Shown here piece by piece: positions 25,301-38,400 of a DNA stretch of 64,000 bases (its first letter is position 1; every line of letters starts with the position of its first letter). Origin of the DNA: Branchiostoma floridae. Its lineage: Eukaryota > Chordata > Leptocardii > Amphioxiformes > Branchiostomatidae. The stretch is from positions 13,800,626 to 13,864,625 of the forward strand of contig NC_049988.1 in NCBI RefSeq assembly GCF_000003815.2. The letters run 5' to 3'. A program made the translations under genes and the position numbers. The notes beneath the pieces were generated by a model. It was not told where the DNA came from. It ran no database searches and was given only the letters and a program-made list of their open reading frames with translations.

Positions 25301-28300
25301 TAGAAATTAGGGACTTGTATCGCATGACATATGTTGTGCAAGTAAAAGGCGTTGCATGACTTTTTTTAATCTTTAGACCGCCTACCGCGGCCTAGAGTTA
25401 AAAATACCACCGCTGGAGATGTCTTGGACAACAATCATCACATAATCAGTATATGACTATTGTCTGTCTAAAGCAGCCCTAAGATTGGCTTTACACACTG
25501 GTGACTTAAACTATCAGGGACTACCATTGAGGTGTCATACAAATATATTTCAATATGTATCTTAATATATAATCCCAGTCCAGGTATCCTGAAATTCAAC
25601 ATGTTAGCAGGGAGTATGCGAGGAACAGAATACTACCTTGGAATGATAGGATGGCACCCACTGGTTTTACTACAAACCTCTCAATCAATGGTTGTAAGCT
25701 TATTGCAAGGGAGAGCAACTTTTACTTTTAGCAATAATTTTACATCGCAAATTTTCATTTTCAAAGTTTGAATTGGCAGTTACACACAGTAGGTGACTTT
25801 GAAATAGACTTTGAATATTTCAGCGCTCCATTTAGCGGAGTCAACCTTGAATGATGGGTTGCATGCGACTTTTCGGCCACGTGTATACTCCCATGGGTGG
25901 TACAAATACTGCATATCCCTCCCAAAGGTGACATAACAATGATGGTAGACCTACCATCTGTCCACACACAATTTATGTCAGTGCTAAATATTTTATAGCC
26001 CTCGCTTGGAGGGGACTTCTTTGTCCGGGAACGAGTCCTACATGTACTACCAGGGTGACAGATGCAGAGAACCTTTTTGTCTGTTTTACATCATGTACAT
26101 GTATATCACATCTGCGTATTGCAACCATATGCCCAATGATATACAGTAATACAGTATTCGATATGAAGTTTGCCATGGATTATTCCATTTGACAAATCTC
26201 GGGAGGGAAGGTCGGTTTTTGTTTTTCTTAAATCCCCCTCCCATCTCCCCCTCCTCCCCTATCATTTTTAATAGGCCAGCTTCTAGAATAGATGGACACA
26301 AGTGTAGAGGTGTGATAGATTTTCCAGATGCTTTCTTCTTGGGGAGGGGGTAAAATTATAGTAGGACCAGGGCCTGGCTTTATTTTGAGACAACCTAAGG
26401 AGATGGAGGTGTAGCCATTGGCAAGAACAGCTCTGTTTAAACTACTGTAATTGTAAAATGTAGAGAGATCATTGTAAATCCTACATTTACATGTGCACTT
26501 CCAATCATCCCATGACTCATTAAAAAAATTTACCATCATCATACCCATTTTATGGGATGATTTTATGCATGTTGTACCATGATGATGACTTCACCCATTT
26601 CTCATTTTTATACGAAGCCGTAATTTCTTTTCATTACGAAAGGGTCTGATTGTCAATCATACTTAAAAAGGCTTTTAGTACTTACTAGAAGTAGTAGTAG
26701 TAGTAGTAGCTGAAGTTTGGGTGGGGTAGAAAGTGCAACAAGTTTGCCAGAAATATGTAGGTCAGTGTATGGAGATAAATGTGTGGTGAATGAGACAATA
26801 ACGGAGGCGCGGTGCACATTTCAGTTTAAAGCCCATTCAAGAGGCAGGTGTTAATATGCATGTGTTCCCATGAAAGTTTGACGGAGCGCCCCGAGGTCCC
26901 GTTCGGAGCCGAGTCGGCAGTAAAATGTGGCGGCTTTATCACCGGAACAGAGATGAGCGCATAAAAAACAGCGTTTTAAGAGGAGTAATTTCAGTTTACG
27001 GCTGGCTGAGCTATGCAGAGACATGTGATAAGCCTTAACTTGGTTTTCCTAGAAAAGTCATGAATAGGTATTTCCCAGGAGTGTAGCGATTCGCCCCAGA
27101 ATATCTTGTTCTTTTGTACGTAAGTACGTGCATGCCTTGATACGTTATACATACTTAATCTTTAGTACTTGTGATAATCAAACGGTACGAAAGTTGTATT
27201 AGCTACCAGGGAAATAAGAATGCCAAAAGTTGATGATAGATTGATAAAAATGAAACTTTTTATACACCTTATTTCATATGCCATTCATTTGGCACCAGGT
27301 TTCCTGACACACACAAAAAGAAGAAATGTTTGGAAAACCTGCAAAAAGTTTTAAGCCATAAAACCGAAAGGGAAACCGTGTGTGTGGTGAGGGTAACCGT
27401 ACCCTTCCAGATCGTTTGCAGTTGTTTCCCATCAAAACTGTTTTCATTAGCAGCCATGTTGTAAAGCAGATAAGAAAGTATTTTAAGATCACAAGTACAG
27501 AGTGGAAGTTCATCTGTGGTGGGTGGGTGGCCTGCCAACACACGCTTCCCTTTTTTACCTTTAGCCAGAAGGTTATGTTTTCAGTAGCATTTGTGTGTGT
27601 GAGTGTGTGTATGACTGTATGTTTATTTCAAGTCGAGAAGGCCTTGATGGATTGTATTGATATTCGGTGGTATATGGGTAGATCTTGTTAAAGTTTTACT
27701 TTCTGTTACGCTAAAATTGTACTAGCTAAAACCCTGCTAGTAATACAGTGAGTAGAAGCCAGTTAATTGCACAATGGATAATGGCATACTTCTGTTAATT
27801 GCACGAAATCCCCTAATCCCATGGTGGTGCGGTCCAGCTTAATAACTTTGCTTTGTTGCACCATTCGGATACTTGAACGAAATGCACTGGCAAATGAGGT
27901 GTGCATTTAAGCGGCTTCACCTGTAGAAGGGTTCAAAAGTTGTCTCTATTCTCCAGTGTCATTCATAATGCGAAGCCAGCAGTCTTTTACCTTTCCAAAT
28001 TGCAAGTAGTTGATATTTTTTTTGGCAAGATGAAACATTTTTTGGTAAAAGTGTAGATTGCAAATCTATGGTTATTGTGAGCCCTAAAGGGAAAATATTT
28101 TCTGGCTGTAGTGAATGTTATGAGGTGTAGTTATGATGTTGTTTGTGCGTGGCCCATGGACGTGGAGCCTGCTCAAGTTACAGCAGGAAGATTAGCAGCT
28201 CTGTGAGTGGTTTAATCTGCGGTTACTGTGGCTTTGGAGGGTTGTGTACACAGTACTGCAGCAGTAATGGGGGTCAGGAGGAGTACAACTGTGAAACACA

Positions 28301-31300
28301 TAATGTATGTCAAGTCACATCTCTACATTTACTCTGGGTGTATACCCACCCGTCAACTCAAACACGAATAGCTTCATGTTTTCTTCACAGACTGTAAGTT
28401 TTATGATTCAGGCCCCCTTCTATCAGTTGTCCGTATANNNNNNNNNNNNNNNNNNNNNNNNNNNNNNNNNNNNNNNNNNNNNNNNNNNNNNNNNNNNNNN
28501 NNNNNNNNNNNNNNNNNNNNNNNNNNNNNNNNNNNNNAGGGTAGAAGTTGTCTCTGTTCTAACAGTAACACCCGTCAACTCAAACACGGATAGCTTCATA
28601 TTTTATACACAGACTGTAAGTTTTGTGATTCTGGCCCCCTTCTATCGGTTGTTTTGGAGGAAAGGGCAGCCTAATGCTGGTTAATGGCAGAGCAGTGGAG
28701 TGTTTTGTGCGTGTTCCTCTTCAGCCCAGCGTGGCACCAATTATTGGACGGACGCTCTTTGCTCCGTGGACGCGGAGTAGCCAGTCGATAGCGGTTGCCG
28801 CAGCAACCGGAGAATGTTGGCGCAAAACACGCCTCTCAGCACCTGTTGAGCCCAGGGTGAATTGAGTTGGATGATGCCACTTTGCGTAAAAGGATGCACC
28901 ACTTCCTTAGCTGTGTAGGGGTGTTCTTATGAGAGTTTTACAGTTGCGACAACGTTTGATTGACAATACCCAAACTGACGTAGTTGCAGCAAGGACGCAC
29001 CACTTCCTTTCCTTTGTAGGGGTGTTCTTTGACAGTTTTTACATTTGCAACAATTCTTGATTGACAATACACATACTGACGTAGTTGCAGCACTTTGCAG
29101 TGTGCCTGAGTGTGTATTCAGTGGTTCTCATCCAAATCCATGCTAGCCGAATCCATGGCCGACGCCATCTGCATGTGTATTGCCGATTTACATGAATAGT
29201 CTGATTTAACCTCGTTAGGTCATTTACAGGATTAGAGACGCACATCTACTTGAACATCCCTCCCCTAGCTCCTAGAAATGTCAAGTGTATGCTAATGGTC
29301 ATACAAGGATTCTATACAAGGATTCTTCACCTTCATCCTTTGAGATACCAAATCAGCAACTCTTACATAGCCAAAGGCCTAAATCATTAGTAAATGGCTT
29401 GTGTATAGCTTCATTGTGCAGCTACAAGGCAGTAACATTTTAACCAAAACAACACTTCTGAATCAGTGTTTTAGGTTGGGTCTCATGTGTCCATACTTTT
29501 TGACCTTCGTGGTGAACTTGACGAATTCCCTGCTATGACCTTGAGTGGAGTCAGCTGCAGTTATTGGCAGTTGGGCCGACCCCCGCTGACAAAGGAGGTC
29601 GTTGCTGTTAGAACACCTGTTGTGGGCACTCCTTTGTGCAGGGCCAGGCATAAAGGCTGTGGAGAAAGGGCAGCAACACAAAACAAGTCTGCCATGTTTT
29701 TTCCATCCTTCAGGAGAAGGCTGACAGCTACTTAGTGCAAACACAAGGATTCAAAGCTAAACTGCATTATAAAGGCCATTCTGCAGTGATTTGGGTGACT
29801 AGAAAATCAGTGCAATGCATTTTACGCATGCATGTACAGTACCACGCATCATATATCTCTTTATGTTGTCTATTCACAGTCAAACATTGTATCCATTACC
29901 TTTTCATGATACAACGTCTGAACTTTGAAACAGTTTTCAAAGCCTTTGTAGAGTACAAAACGATCATTTGGCCATGACAGGGTACTTCAAAACAAATCAC
30001 ACGCACTTGAAATTTGAACAGCATATTTGCCACCTTGATGGCTCTAGAAATGTAATGTGAGAAGCGAAAGACCTCAGTGAGACAAAATTGCTTTTGGTAT
30101 AATGTCACGGATCCATTTGGGGAAAAGGGTATACATATTGGATCAGACAAAAAATGTCATACCGCTGCAGAATTCCAAACAAATGTGCCTGGCATTGTTA
30201 AATGTGGAGTTGGTGCCAAGACCTAGAATAGCTTACCGCCCAGGAGCGAGGATTACTGCCTAAGCAGTGCTGAAGCCACGTGCAGATATGCGTGGCGCGT
30301 TGGTACACCCGATCCCTTGATCTCGGAAGCTAAGCAACGCGCGGTCCGGATAGTGCTGGATGGGGACCNNNNNNNNNNNNNNNNNNNNNNNNNNNNNNNN
30401 NNNNNNNNNNNNNNNNNNNNNNNNNNNNNNNNNNNNNNNNNNNNNNNNNNNNNNNNNNNNNNNNNNNNNNNNNNNNNNNNNNNNNNNNNNNNNNNNNNNN
30501 NNNNNNNNNNNNNNNNNNNNNNNNNNNNNNNNNNNNNNNNNNNNNNNNNNNNNNNNNNNNNNNNNNNNNNNNNNNNNNNNNNNNNNNNNNNNNNNNNNNN
30601 NNNNNNNNNNNNNNNNNNNNNNNNNNNNNNNNNNNNNNNNNNNNNNNNNNNNNNNNNNNNNNNNNNNNNNNNNNNNNNNNNNNNNNNNNNNNNNNNNNNN
30701 NNNNNGATTGCTGTAGCCTCACGAAGTTTTCCACAAAATCGTCTTCCGGGAGGGACATAAAACGGGGGTCCCGTGCTCGAGGAGGTGCCTCGACCACGTT
30801 AAACAGCCTCATTACCCTCACTTTGGGTACCTACTGGCTGGCAAAATACACCCGATGATTACACCCGATGATTATTACTGCTTACTGTCTGAAAATCTGA
30901 TCCCAGACGTGCAGTCATATAGATAGCAGGGCTCGAAATTCATTTTTGGGATTAGGTGCACTGGTGCACCCAGCTTAAGAAATTGGGTGCACCAAAAATT
31001 TTTTGGGCGCACCACTTAAATTTAAGTAATAACCTAATAGCAAAACTTAGTTACAAGCTATCAAATTCTTAAACAAGTACCATGACAGACGTTTTTTGTT
31101 ATCTTTCTAAGACTTAGATGTCAAGAATATGATGTATACTAGTATACTTTGATATCTTTACATACATAAACCCAAGAAAATATTTGGGTGCACCCTGTGC
31201 ACCCACAGAAAATAATTGGGTGCACAGTTCCAATTTTGGGTGCACCTGGGTGCACATGCACCCAGTATTTCGAGCCCTGGATAGTCTTTGCTTAGTAGGG

Positions 31301-32416
31301 ACTTTTCTCTTTTGGCTAGGCTGTAAAGTGTAGGTAAGTGGAACAACATTGCTTGTCTGTGAGAGGCTTTTTGAGGAAAAAGTCTAATGTAATAATCCTA
31401 GTTTCTGCTTTTTGTTTGATCCTTCATGAATGGACTAATGTGGTTTTGCATAATTTTGTTGTATTTATGAAAGACTAGTATGTTTGTACAATTTAAAAGA
31501 GTATTTTGTAATGTCTTTGCAGTTTAATCATTATATTTGGTGTTTCACGTTGCCAGTCTTTGAGCTATAAGCTATCATCATCATCATTTTGGGCATGTTG
31601 CTCGGACTCCAACAAAGAAGACTCTTTTCAAAACACATATAAAGAAAGTAGCTGACTGTAACTTTTCATCAGTCGATGGAGCAGAGGAATATATACTATA
31701 GTGTTACTAAGGGACCCAGGCCTGTAGGTGTAGCACATATAACCTTCAAGTTCAAAGCTATTTTAGATTCATGTGTGTGTATTTAACAGACTAATCCTTA
31801 GGGCACCAAGCCTTGGAAAGTTGTACATGTGCCAACTTTGTGCTCATCTGAGCCTGAAGCAATGAAGTACCCACATCAGCGAAACTGGTCAGTGTGACAG
31901 GCTGAATAAAAGTTTGAAATGGGAACTACAATGTCCGGCTGGAAGGTGACTGCAGTGCGAACGATGTTGGTTGAGTAGAGGACAAGTCTGCTCGACATGT
32001 CTAGTTCTGAGCAATGGTAAAAATAGAAGGTAGAAGAGAATAGAGTTGTTGGGAGGTATCTAATTGGTTCATTCTATCATCGGTATTGTTCTGTTGTATC
32101 GAGACCTTTACCCTTTCTCATGGTTCCCAGCAGTGCTCCCAGACAGGGAGGGACATCCCAGTCTGCTGGCATGGAGCCAGTACACCAGATTCCCAGCCTG
32201 CAGTTCCAGCTAGAGACTAAGGGGCTTTACAAATCATTTCTGTTATAAACCCTGCGTCTGGCTGAAGAAAGATGAATGTAAATTTGCTTCTTATTACATT
32301 GTGTATGCGCCATGAAGGTTATATTTTTAGGTTGCGTAGGTGCGCGCATGTGTGTTTAGATAGCAAGTCGTTGATCTTTCTGGTATTTTGTCTGTTGGAA
32401 GCCATGGTTGTGTTTT

Positions 32417-32484
<68 letters not shown>

Positions 32485-35400
32485 GTGATTACGATTTACA
32501 CAAAATAATCTGCACTCATTATGCAGTGTGCTGAATTCGACTACCTGTTGCTTACGCTTTACATCAAATTAGATTAATCCGATAACAAATGAGGTAGAAT
32601 TTAAAAGGTTGCTTACGCCTCATGGAACCAGGCATATAGACCACCTTCAATATATGTTTGTCCACAACAGCTTGCTATATGGGTACATGGGGTAACTACC
32701 AAGTAAGATAGTCAACATGCTCCAAACATATTTGTCTCTCTTCCATATATGCTGTATTTATGTGTATGCCATAAGCATCAGTCTTTAATTATGAAAAGTC
32801 TGGGTATCTGTATAGAATAAGAGCTGGTACCATCTATTTTATCTTCTACCACAAAGTAGCATTACGATTAAACATTAGTCTGGTATTCAAAAACTCAGTG
32901 CTGTTTGCTGTTGTGCTGTGTATGTGGGAAGGTTGACCTGGTATTGCCATATATGGAAAGGATGACCTAGGTCACTTGGTGTTGTCTGGAATCTCATTCA
33001 TGATTGGCTCCAGGTCCATCAATGAATTGAGCTGCAGCTAGAGGGTAGTCGCACATTCTGTGTCTGGTGTCAGGTAATTACTGTGTTTGCTTACACAGTA
33101 GTGGTACCATCTTTCATATCTTTATGCACTCTCTTCAAGTTCCAGAAGGCAACCTTGCATCAAATGGGGAAAAAACAACCTTATGAACATAAAAATGAAA
33201 ACAAAAAGAAGTAGTCATTTTGAAATGGGGATGATTTTCTTGTCTGCCTTTCAGTTTCAAGAAGACGATTATGACATCAAATGAAGGCACAAATCTTCCC
33301 AAGATGTGGGGTTGTCAAATGTATTTGCTTGTGCTGCAGGTCTCCCCATTAATTACCCCACTGAAGGGATACATGCCCACCAACAAGTGATGTTTTACCA
33401 GGAGCCCCGAAGTCTGGGCAGTCCACTCCTTTCCTTTGTCCCCAGTCAAGACACTCTCCCCTAATCCTGGAGACATGTGATCTGCCTGGAGGAACCCTCA
33501 CTTTACCTTCCCCAGGAGTGGCCCAACACTTTGCCCTCAGTCTTTTCAGCTGCCTGAATACAGAGTTTATCCAGCCAGCTAACAATTACCCCAACCCCAG
33601 CTATAGGCTAAACAACTCCGCTGTATTCATTCTGAATGTACCCAAAGTTCTGGGATTGAAAAGTATACTCTAACAACCGCTGGAAAGATNNNNNNNNNNN
33701 NNNNNNNNNNNNNNNNNNNNNNNNNNNNNNNNNNNNNNNNNNNNNNNNNNNNNNNNNNNNNNNNNNNNNNNNNNNNNNNNNNNNNNNNNGTTGTCACACA
33801 ATGCCCCTGGTATGTTTCTCTTTGAAGTTATGGGTAGGATATTGCATGCATGTACGTGGGATTTGGTGGAACAAATTACTGTTTGAGATGCAATTCTCTA
33901 TGGGAGGCTGTTTGTCAAAGCTGATGTAGGCTACTCAGCTAGCCTGATATGTTAGAAAGATCAATGCTGTGCTCTCAAGGGGTGCTCTTTGTGATGAACA
34001 TGGGTAGATTGTGGGGGTTCATTGTTGTTTCAGGCATGAGGGTAAAATCTGACATCATGTCTCAGTGTTCTCACCAGGCCTTTTCAGCATAGCGGGATTA
34101 CATTCAGATCCACGAGCTTTAGAGTTTTAACCATAATACTATTAGTCACAATGTTGTTTTGCTGTGTTGAATATGATTGCTTGTTACTTTGTTGAAATCG
34201 GAGGTGTTGGTTTCTGTCTGTGTGTTTGTTTGTTTGTTTGTTTTGATGTGTGTCAGTTTTGAGTATTGGAGAGTGGCAGGATGTGAAGTGGAAGATGGTG
34301 TAACTGGAGACTGGCAGAATGGGAAGGTTGGCTTAGCCAAAGGGACGCAGAAATAGGGAGGGGTTGCAGCAGGGCTGTCTCCAGCTTAAATTTTTTTTTG
34401 TCCCACTCATTTTTGGGAAGCCCATGTCGTTGATTTTCCTGGCTAAATATGAAAGTACATTTTCAACAGTTTCATGTCATTTTTGTGACGGATTGGGTAA
34501 AATTATTTTCCTTCCCAACAAGCAAAATCCTGGAGACAACTTTGTAGCAGTAAGGGATGTGGTCACACCTAGAGCAGCCATAAAGGGTTGAGGAACTCCA
34601 CTGGTGACCCTGCATTGATTTCCACCCATTAAAATTGCCCCGTTGACAGGTGCAGAGCTAGTCACACCTGACAGGGCGGGATGAATGTGACCCCCCTGGG
34701 CAGTGGAATGGAAAATGTTCAGCATCCCTCAGGTCTTCAACTTGACATTTCATTTCCTACCTTGACTTTTATTGGCAGCGCCTGGGTAGTGTGATGTTTT
34801 ATGCAGTAACTGGCCAGTTCTTACTAATGCCTCGCTCGTTTTATTTGCTTCCATTGCCAAGGGCAGCATAAAATAACATTGGTTATACATATCATTTTGT
34901 CAGCGTATTAGGTGGACATATCGTTTTGGAAAGTTTGAAGTAAAGGAATAGTATGTAAGACTTTATGAACAATTTTTTTCCTTGGATCAGGAAATGAACA
35001 TGCCTCGCTCGTCTCCTGCAGTTTTATTTTCTTCCATTGCCAAGGGCGGCATAAAATAACATTGGTTATACATATCGTTTTGTCAGCGTATTAGGTGGAC
35101 ATATCGTTTGGAAAGTTTGAAGTAAAGGAATAGAATGTAAAACTTTTATGATCAATTTTTTTCTTTGATTGTAGCACAGGAAATGTGAACCATGGTGTGG
35201 GCAGAATACATGTAAGACAAAAGTTTGGGCCAAAAGTTCAACTGTATTCACTTCGTTCTTCTGAAAAAAAAAAGAACAACTTCCAGACCATCCAGGTGAT
35301 ACTGATAACCAGAAAACATGCACTGGTAAATCCGTACCAGGAATTTCTTCGTAGTTCTCTAAAAGTATTGTTTTATTGCAACTTAAGACTTACATATACA

Positions 35401-38400
35401 TGTTCTTCTCACCCCCTTGTCTTCAAGCAGACGTCTCAGCTGGATGAAAAAAAAAGAATGGCATTTCAGTCCATCTTTTGCAGTTAATCTGGCTGGCTGG
35501 CCAGTTCACTCCCAGGCCAATATCAGGCTGATACATTATATTCCCAAAACTTGGCCAGGCTGGAGTCTGGTTGTCTCTATGGGCTGTCTCTCTCCATCCT
35601 GGGACGAAAATAATTTGCCTGTTGGGGCGGAAAATATTTCACCCTATCCGTCACAAAAATCTGAACTTCAGTACATAAAATCAATGAAAATGTGTATTGA
35701 TATGCTTGAAATGACAGATTTTACAATCACAACATGGGGCTCCCAAACACTAAGTGGGACAGAAAAAAATTTATAGCTGTAGACAGCCCTGGTACAGTGG
35801 TAGAGACTACCATCTCCATCGTCTGCTTGAAAATGACCTGTTTTCCCCAGTCTGTCCCCTGTGGCTGCCCCCAGGGACCTGTAGATTACATGGTCGGTAG
35901 GACATGAAAGTGACCTGCTCCTCACCCCACCCTCCTGCCCTACATCCCACTGAGCAGAGGGAAAGACTGTCCCAGCCCTGTCTGCAATGGGTTATCCAAG
36001 TGATTATTGCAGTCTCCTGGACCTGTCCCTCCAAATTTGCTTGTTTGGATGGGGGAAAAAAATTACGATAACCTTTCCTGTCTCCTGGACCCGTCCCTTC
36101 ATCCCAGGATGGAAATATGCTGCTTTGGGCAAAATTCTTTTCCCCCATCCGTCGCAAAAATGACATGAAAATCAACAACAGTGATCCCCAACAATTAGTG
36201 AGATGGAAAAAAGTTAAAAGCTGGAGACAGGTAACCACAAATTCCATTTTTCCTAGGAATAATAAAGTTCCTGCAGTCTGTGTTTGAACAGACCTAACGT
36301 AAACAAACAGGCTTGACCTAAAAAGAGTATTTTAATTTCATATAGGTATTATGATTCTCTTCGATCTGGTAACCAAATGTGATTTCATGCCACCCACCCC
36401 CTCCCTGGCCTGTTGGAAGAGTATAAGCTGCTGAGATGCTCTCCTCCAGAAATATTTTTGGGCTTGTATTTGCACAGAAGTGTGCTACTTAAAGTTCCAA
36501 GTGCTTGTTCAACCATCAGATTTCAGGACTCTCCTGTTTTTTCCCCACTAAGATTGTTTGCCCCCATCTCCCCCTCCCCTCCCCCCTGTAATAGCTGCAA
36601 ATTTGTGTAAGACGATCTGGCGCCTTCTGTGGGGCGTAATTGGCAAGAAGGAGCAAGTGAAGTGTGCTCTGGGGGAGCTCACAAAGGGACGGAAATTGTC
36701 CGATTTGTTACAGCTCCCAACACAATGTAGCAAATGCTGCAACAGAGGACGGCAAATGTCAGCCTGCATACATGTAACACAAGTTGAACCCCTTCCTTGC
36801 TCTGGAGTTGTTGTAAGCCGGCAGATGTTAGCACACACATTTGGAATGTTTATGTTGGCCACTGTTCTTCAGTGCCCTAGTGATCCACTACTTAGGTTCT
36901 GGTGAACATAATTGCATTTTGGTGTGCATAGTTTTGTGGCTGGAGGATCAGCAGGCAGTGGGTGCCCATTATATATTGTACTTCTTGCTTTAGAGACATT
37001 TGAAAAATGCCTAGAATTTAATGCGATGGATTAGCAACTTAGAATAGTTAGATAGGATTGACTAATCTGCAAGCAGATCTATCAGTAGCAAGGCTGTGGT
37101 AGCCTCCATCAGGCCTTCCTAGGGGGGTACGGCAATCGTAGAATTTAGCAAAGAAAAATTGGGAAATTGGCATTAGCGAGTCCGGCCAAACACTCTGATA
37201 GCAAAATTTCTCTGGCAAATTATTCTCCGTACATTATGATACTAGCTAATAGCCAGTGTTGTTAGTCTGGTAGATTCAGTGATACCCAACCCAAGTAGCT
37301 AACCAGTATCTAACACAGCATTTAACAGGCTCTGGTGCCTTGTTGGGTACTATTATCAGTCAACTTGTGGATTGCTTTGCCACCGATAGATTTGCTTTAA
37401 ATAGAAATCAAAGATTGACAAGGAATGTGTTTGTACAAGAATATAGCAGTTTTAATGAACATGTGAATGTTACATTCTAGTGCTTCTATGCACTTGTCTA
37501 CCTGCATGCGTGTTCAAGAAATAGACCACGTGGCTCCATACAGTTTGGAGCATGGGCTTCAGAAAGCCAGGAGAGGTCCTCAAATTTTAGAAGAGATTCT
37601 ATCATACTATAAAAGACATCTCTTCCCTGAGATTCAACAATCAGCTCTACTGAGGCATGCCCCAGTGAGGAGTGGAATGATACTTTTGAAGTGGTTGTTT
37701 TTGTTGGGTTGCTAACCCCTGGTGCATGACATCTGTTACAAGGGGACCATGTGATCGCATGAGAGGGATTTTCCCTCAGCTCTTTTCTAGAAAGCCTCTG
37801 CCGTCACTCATAAAACAAAAATGCAGGATGAAAAGGGCCCCTTTGAGCAGTGATTTGTACAAAGCACATCGTCCTTGTCTTTTTTGTATCCCTACAAAGG
37901 TTGTTCCGAGGGTATAGATTTTGTAGCCTCCGTATTTAACCCTTCTCCATGGCTTCTTGACCACTCCACTGGTAACTACAAAGCCGATATTTCCTGAATA
38001 GATTGATGAATGGCAAGGTTAGCAACCTCTCTCTGCCCTCTTAACTTGTGTATGGCAGTACGGGAACAATTTCTCCTGTAATTGATTGGGTAGAAGGCTG
38101 CTGTGTTCTTGTATTGAATGCCACGTGCAAGCTTTCTCACGTGGACCACGTCCAGGAACATATGCTTAACATGTCAGTTTGAAAAGGTTTTGCTTGTCAT
38201 ATCAAACTTTATATATAGAAAATCTATAAATTTGTCACTGTATTAAAGATTCAGAGGTAGCTAATGTTTCTGAGGTAGTTTCCATTTTTGCACTACTATT
38301 TTTGTCTGACTTTGATCGATATACTGATTATAGTTTTTTTCTCACGTTTTTAAGTGGTGAAACCATAACTAATTTTATCTGTCAGGTCAAAATGCAGTTT

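Noticed and set aside
30290-30368. Functional 5S rRNA gene
   Set aside because: Only the box A core is exact; the 5' stem and box C differ, and a non-5S body follows the gap.
32272-32508. Val/Cys-rich frame of 78 codons
   Set aside because: Translation of a GT microsatellite.
35807-36247. Minus-strand frame of 146 codons
   Set aside because: Overlaps copies of the CAGGGCTGTCTCCAGC transposon family; no protein resemblance.
36558-36905. Plus-strand frame of 115 codons with several cysteines
   Set aside because: Starts in a CCCCCTC-rich tract and has no consistent zinc-finger spacing; better read as a possible noncoding regulatory island.
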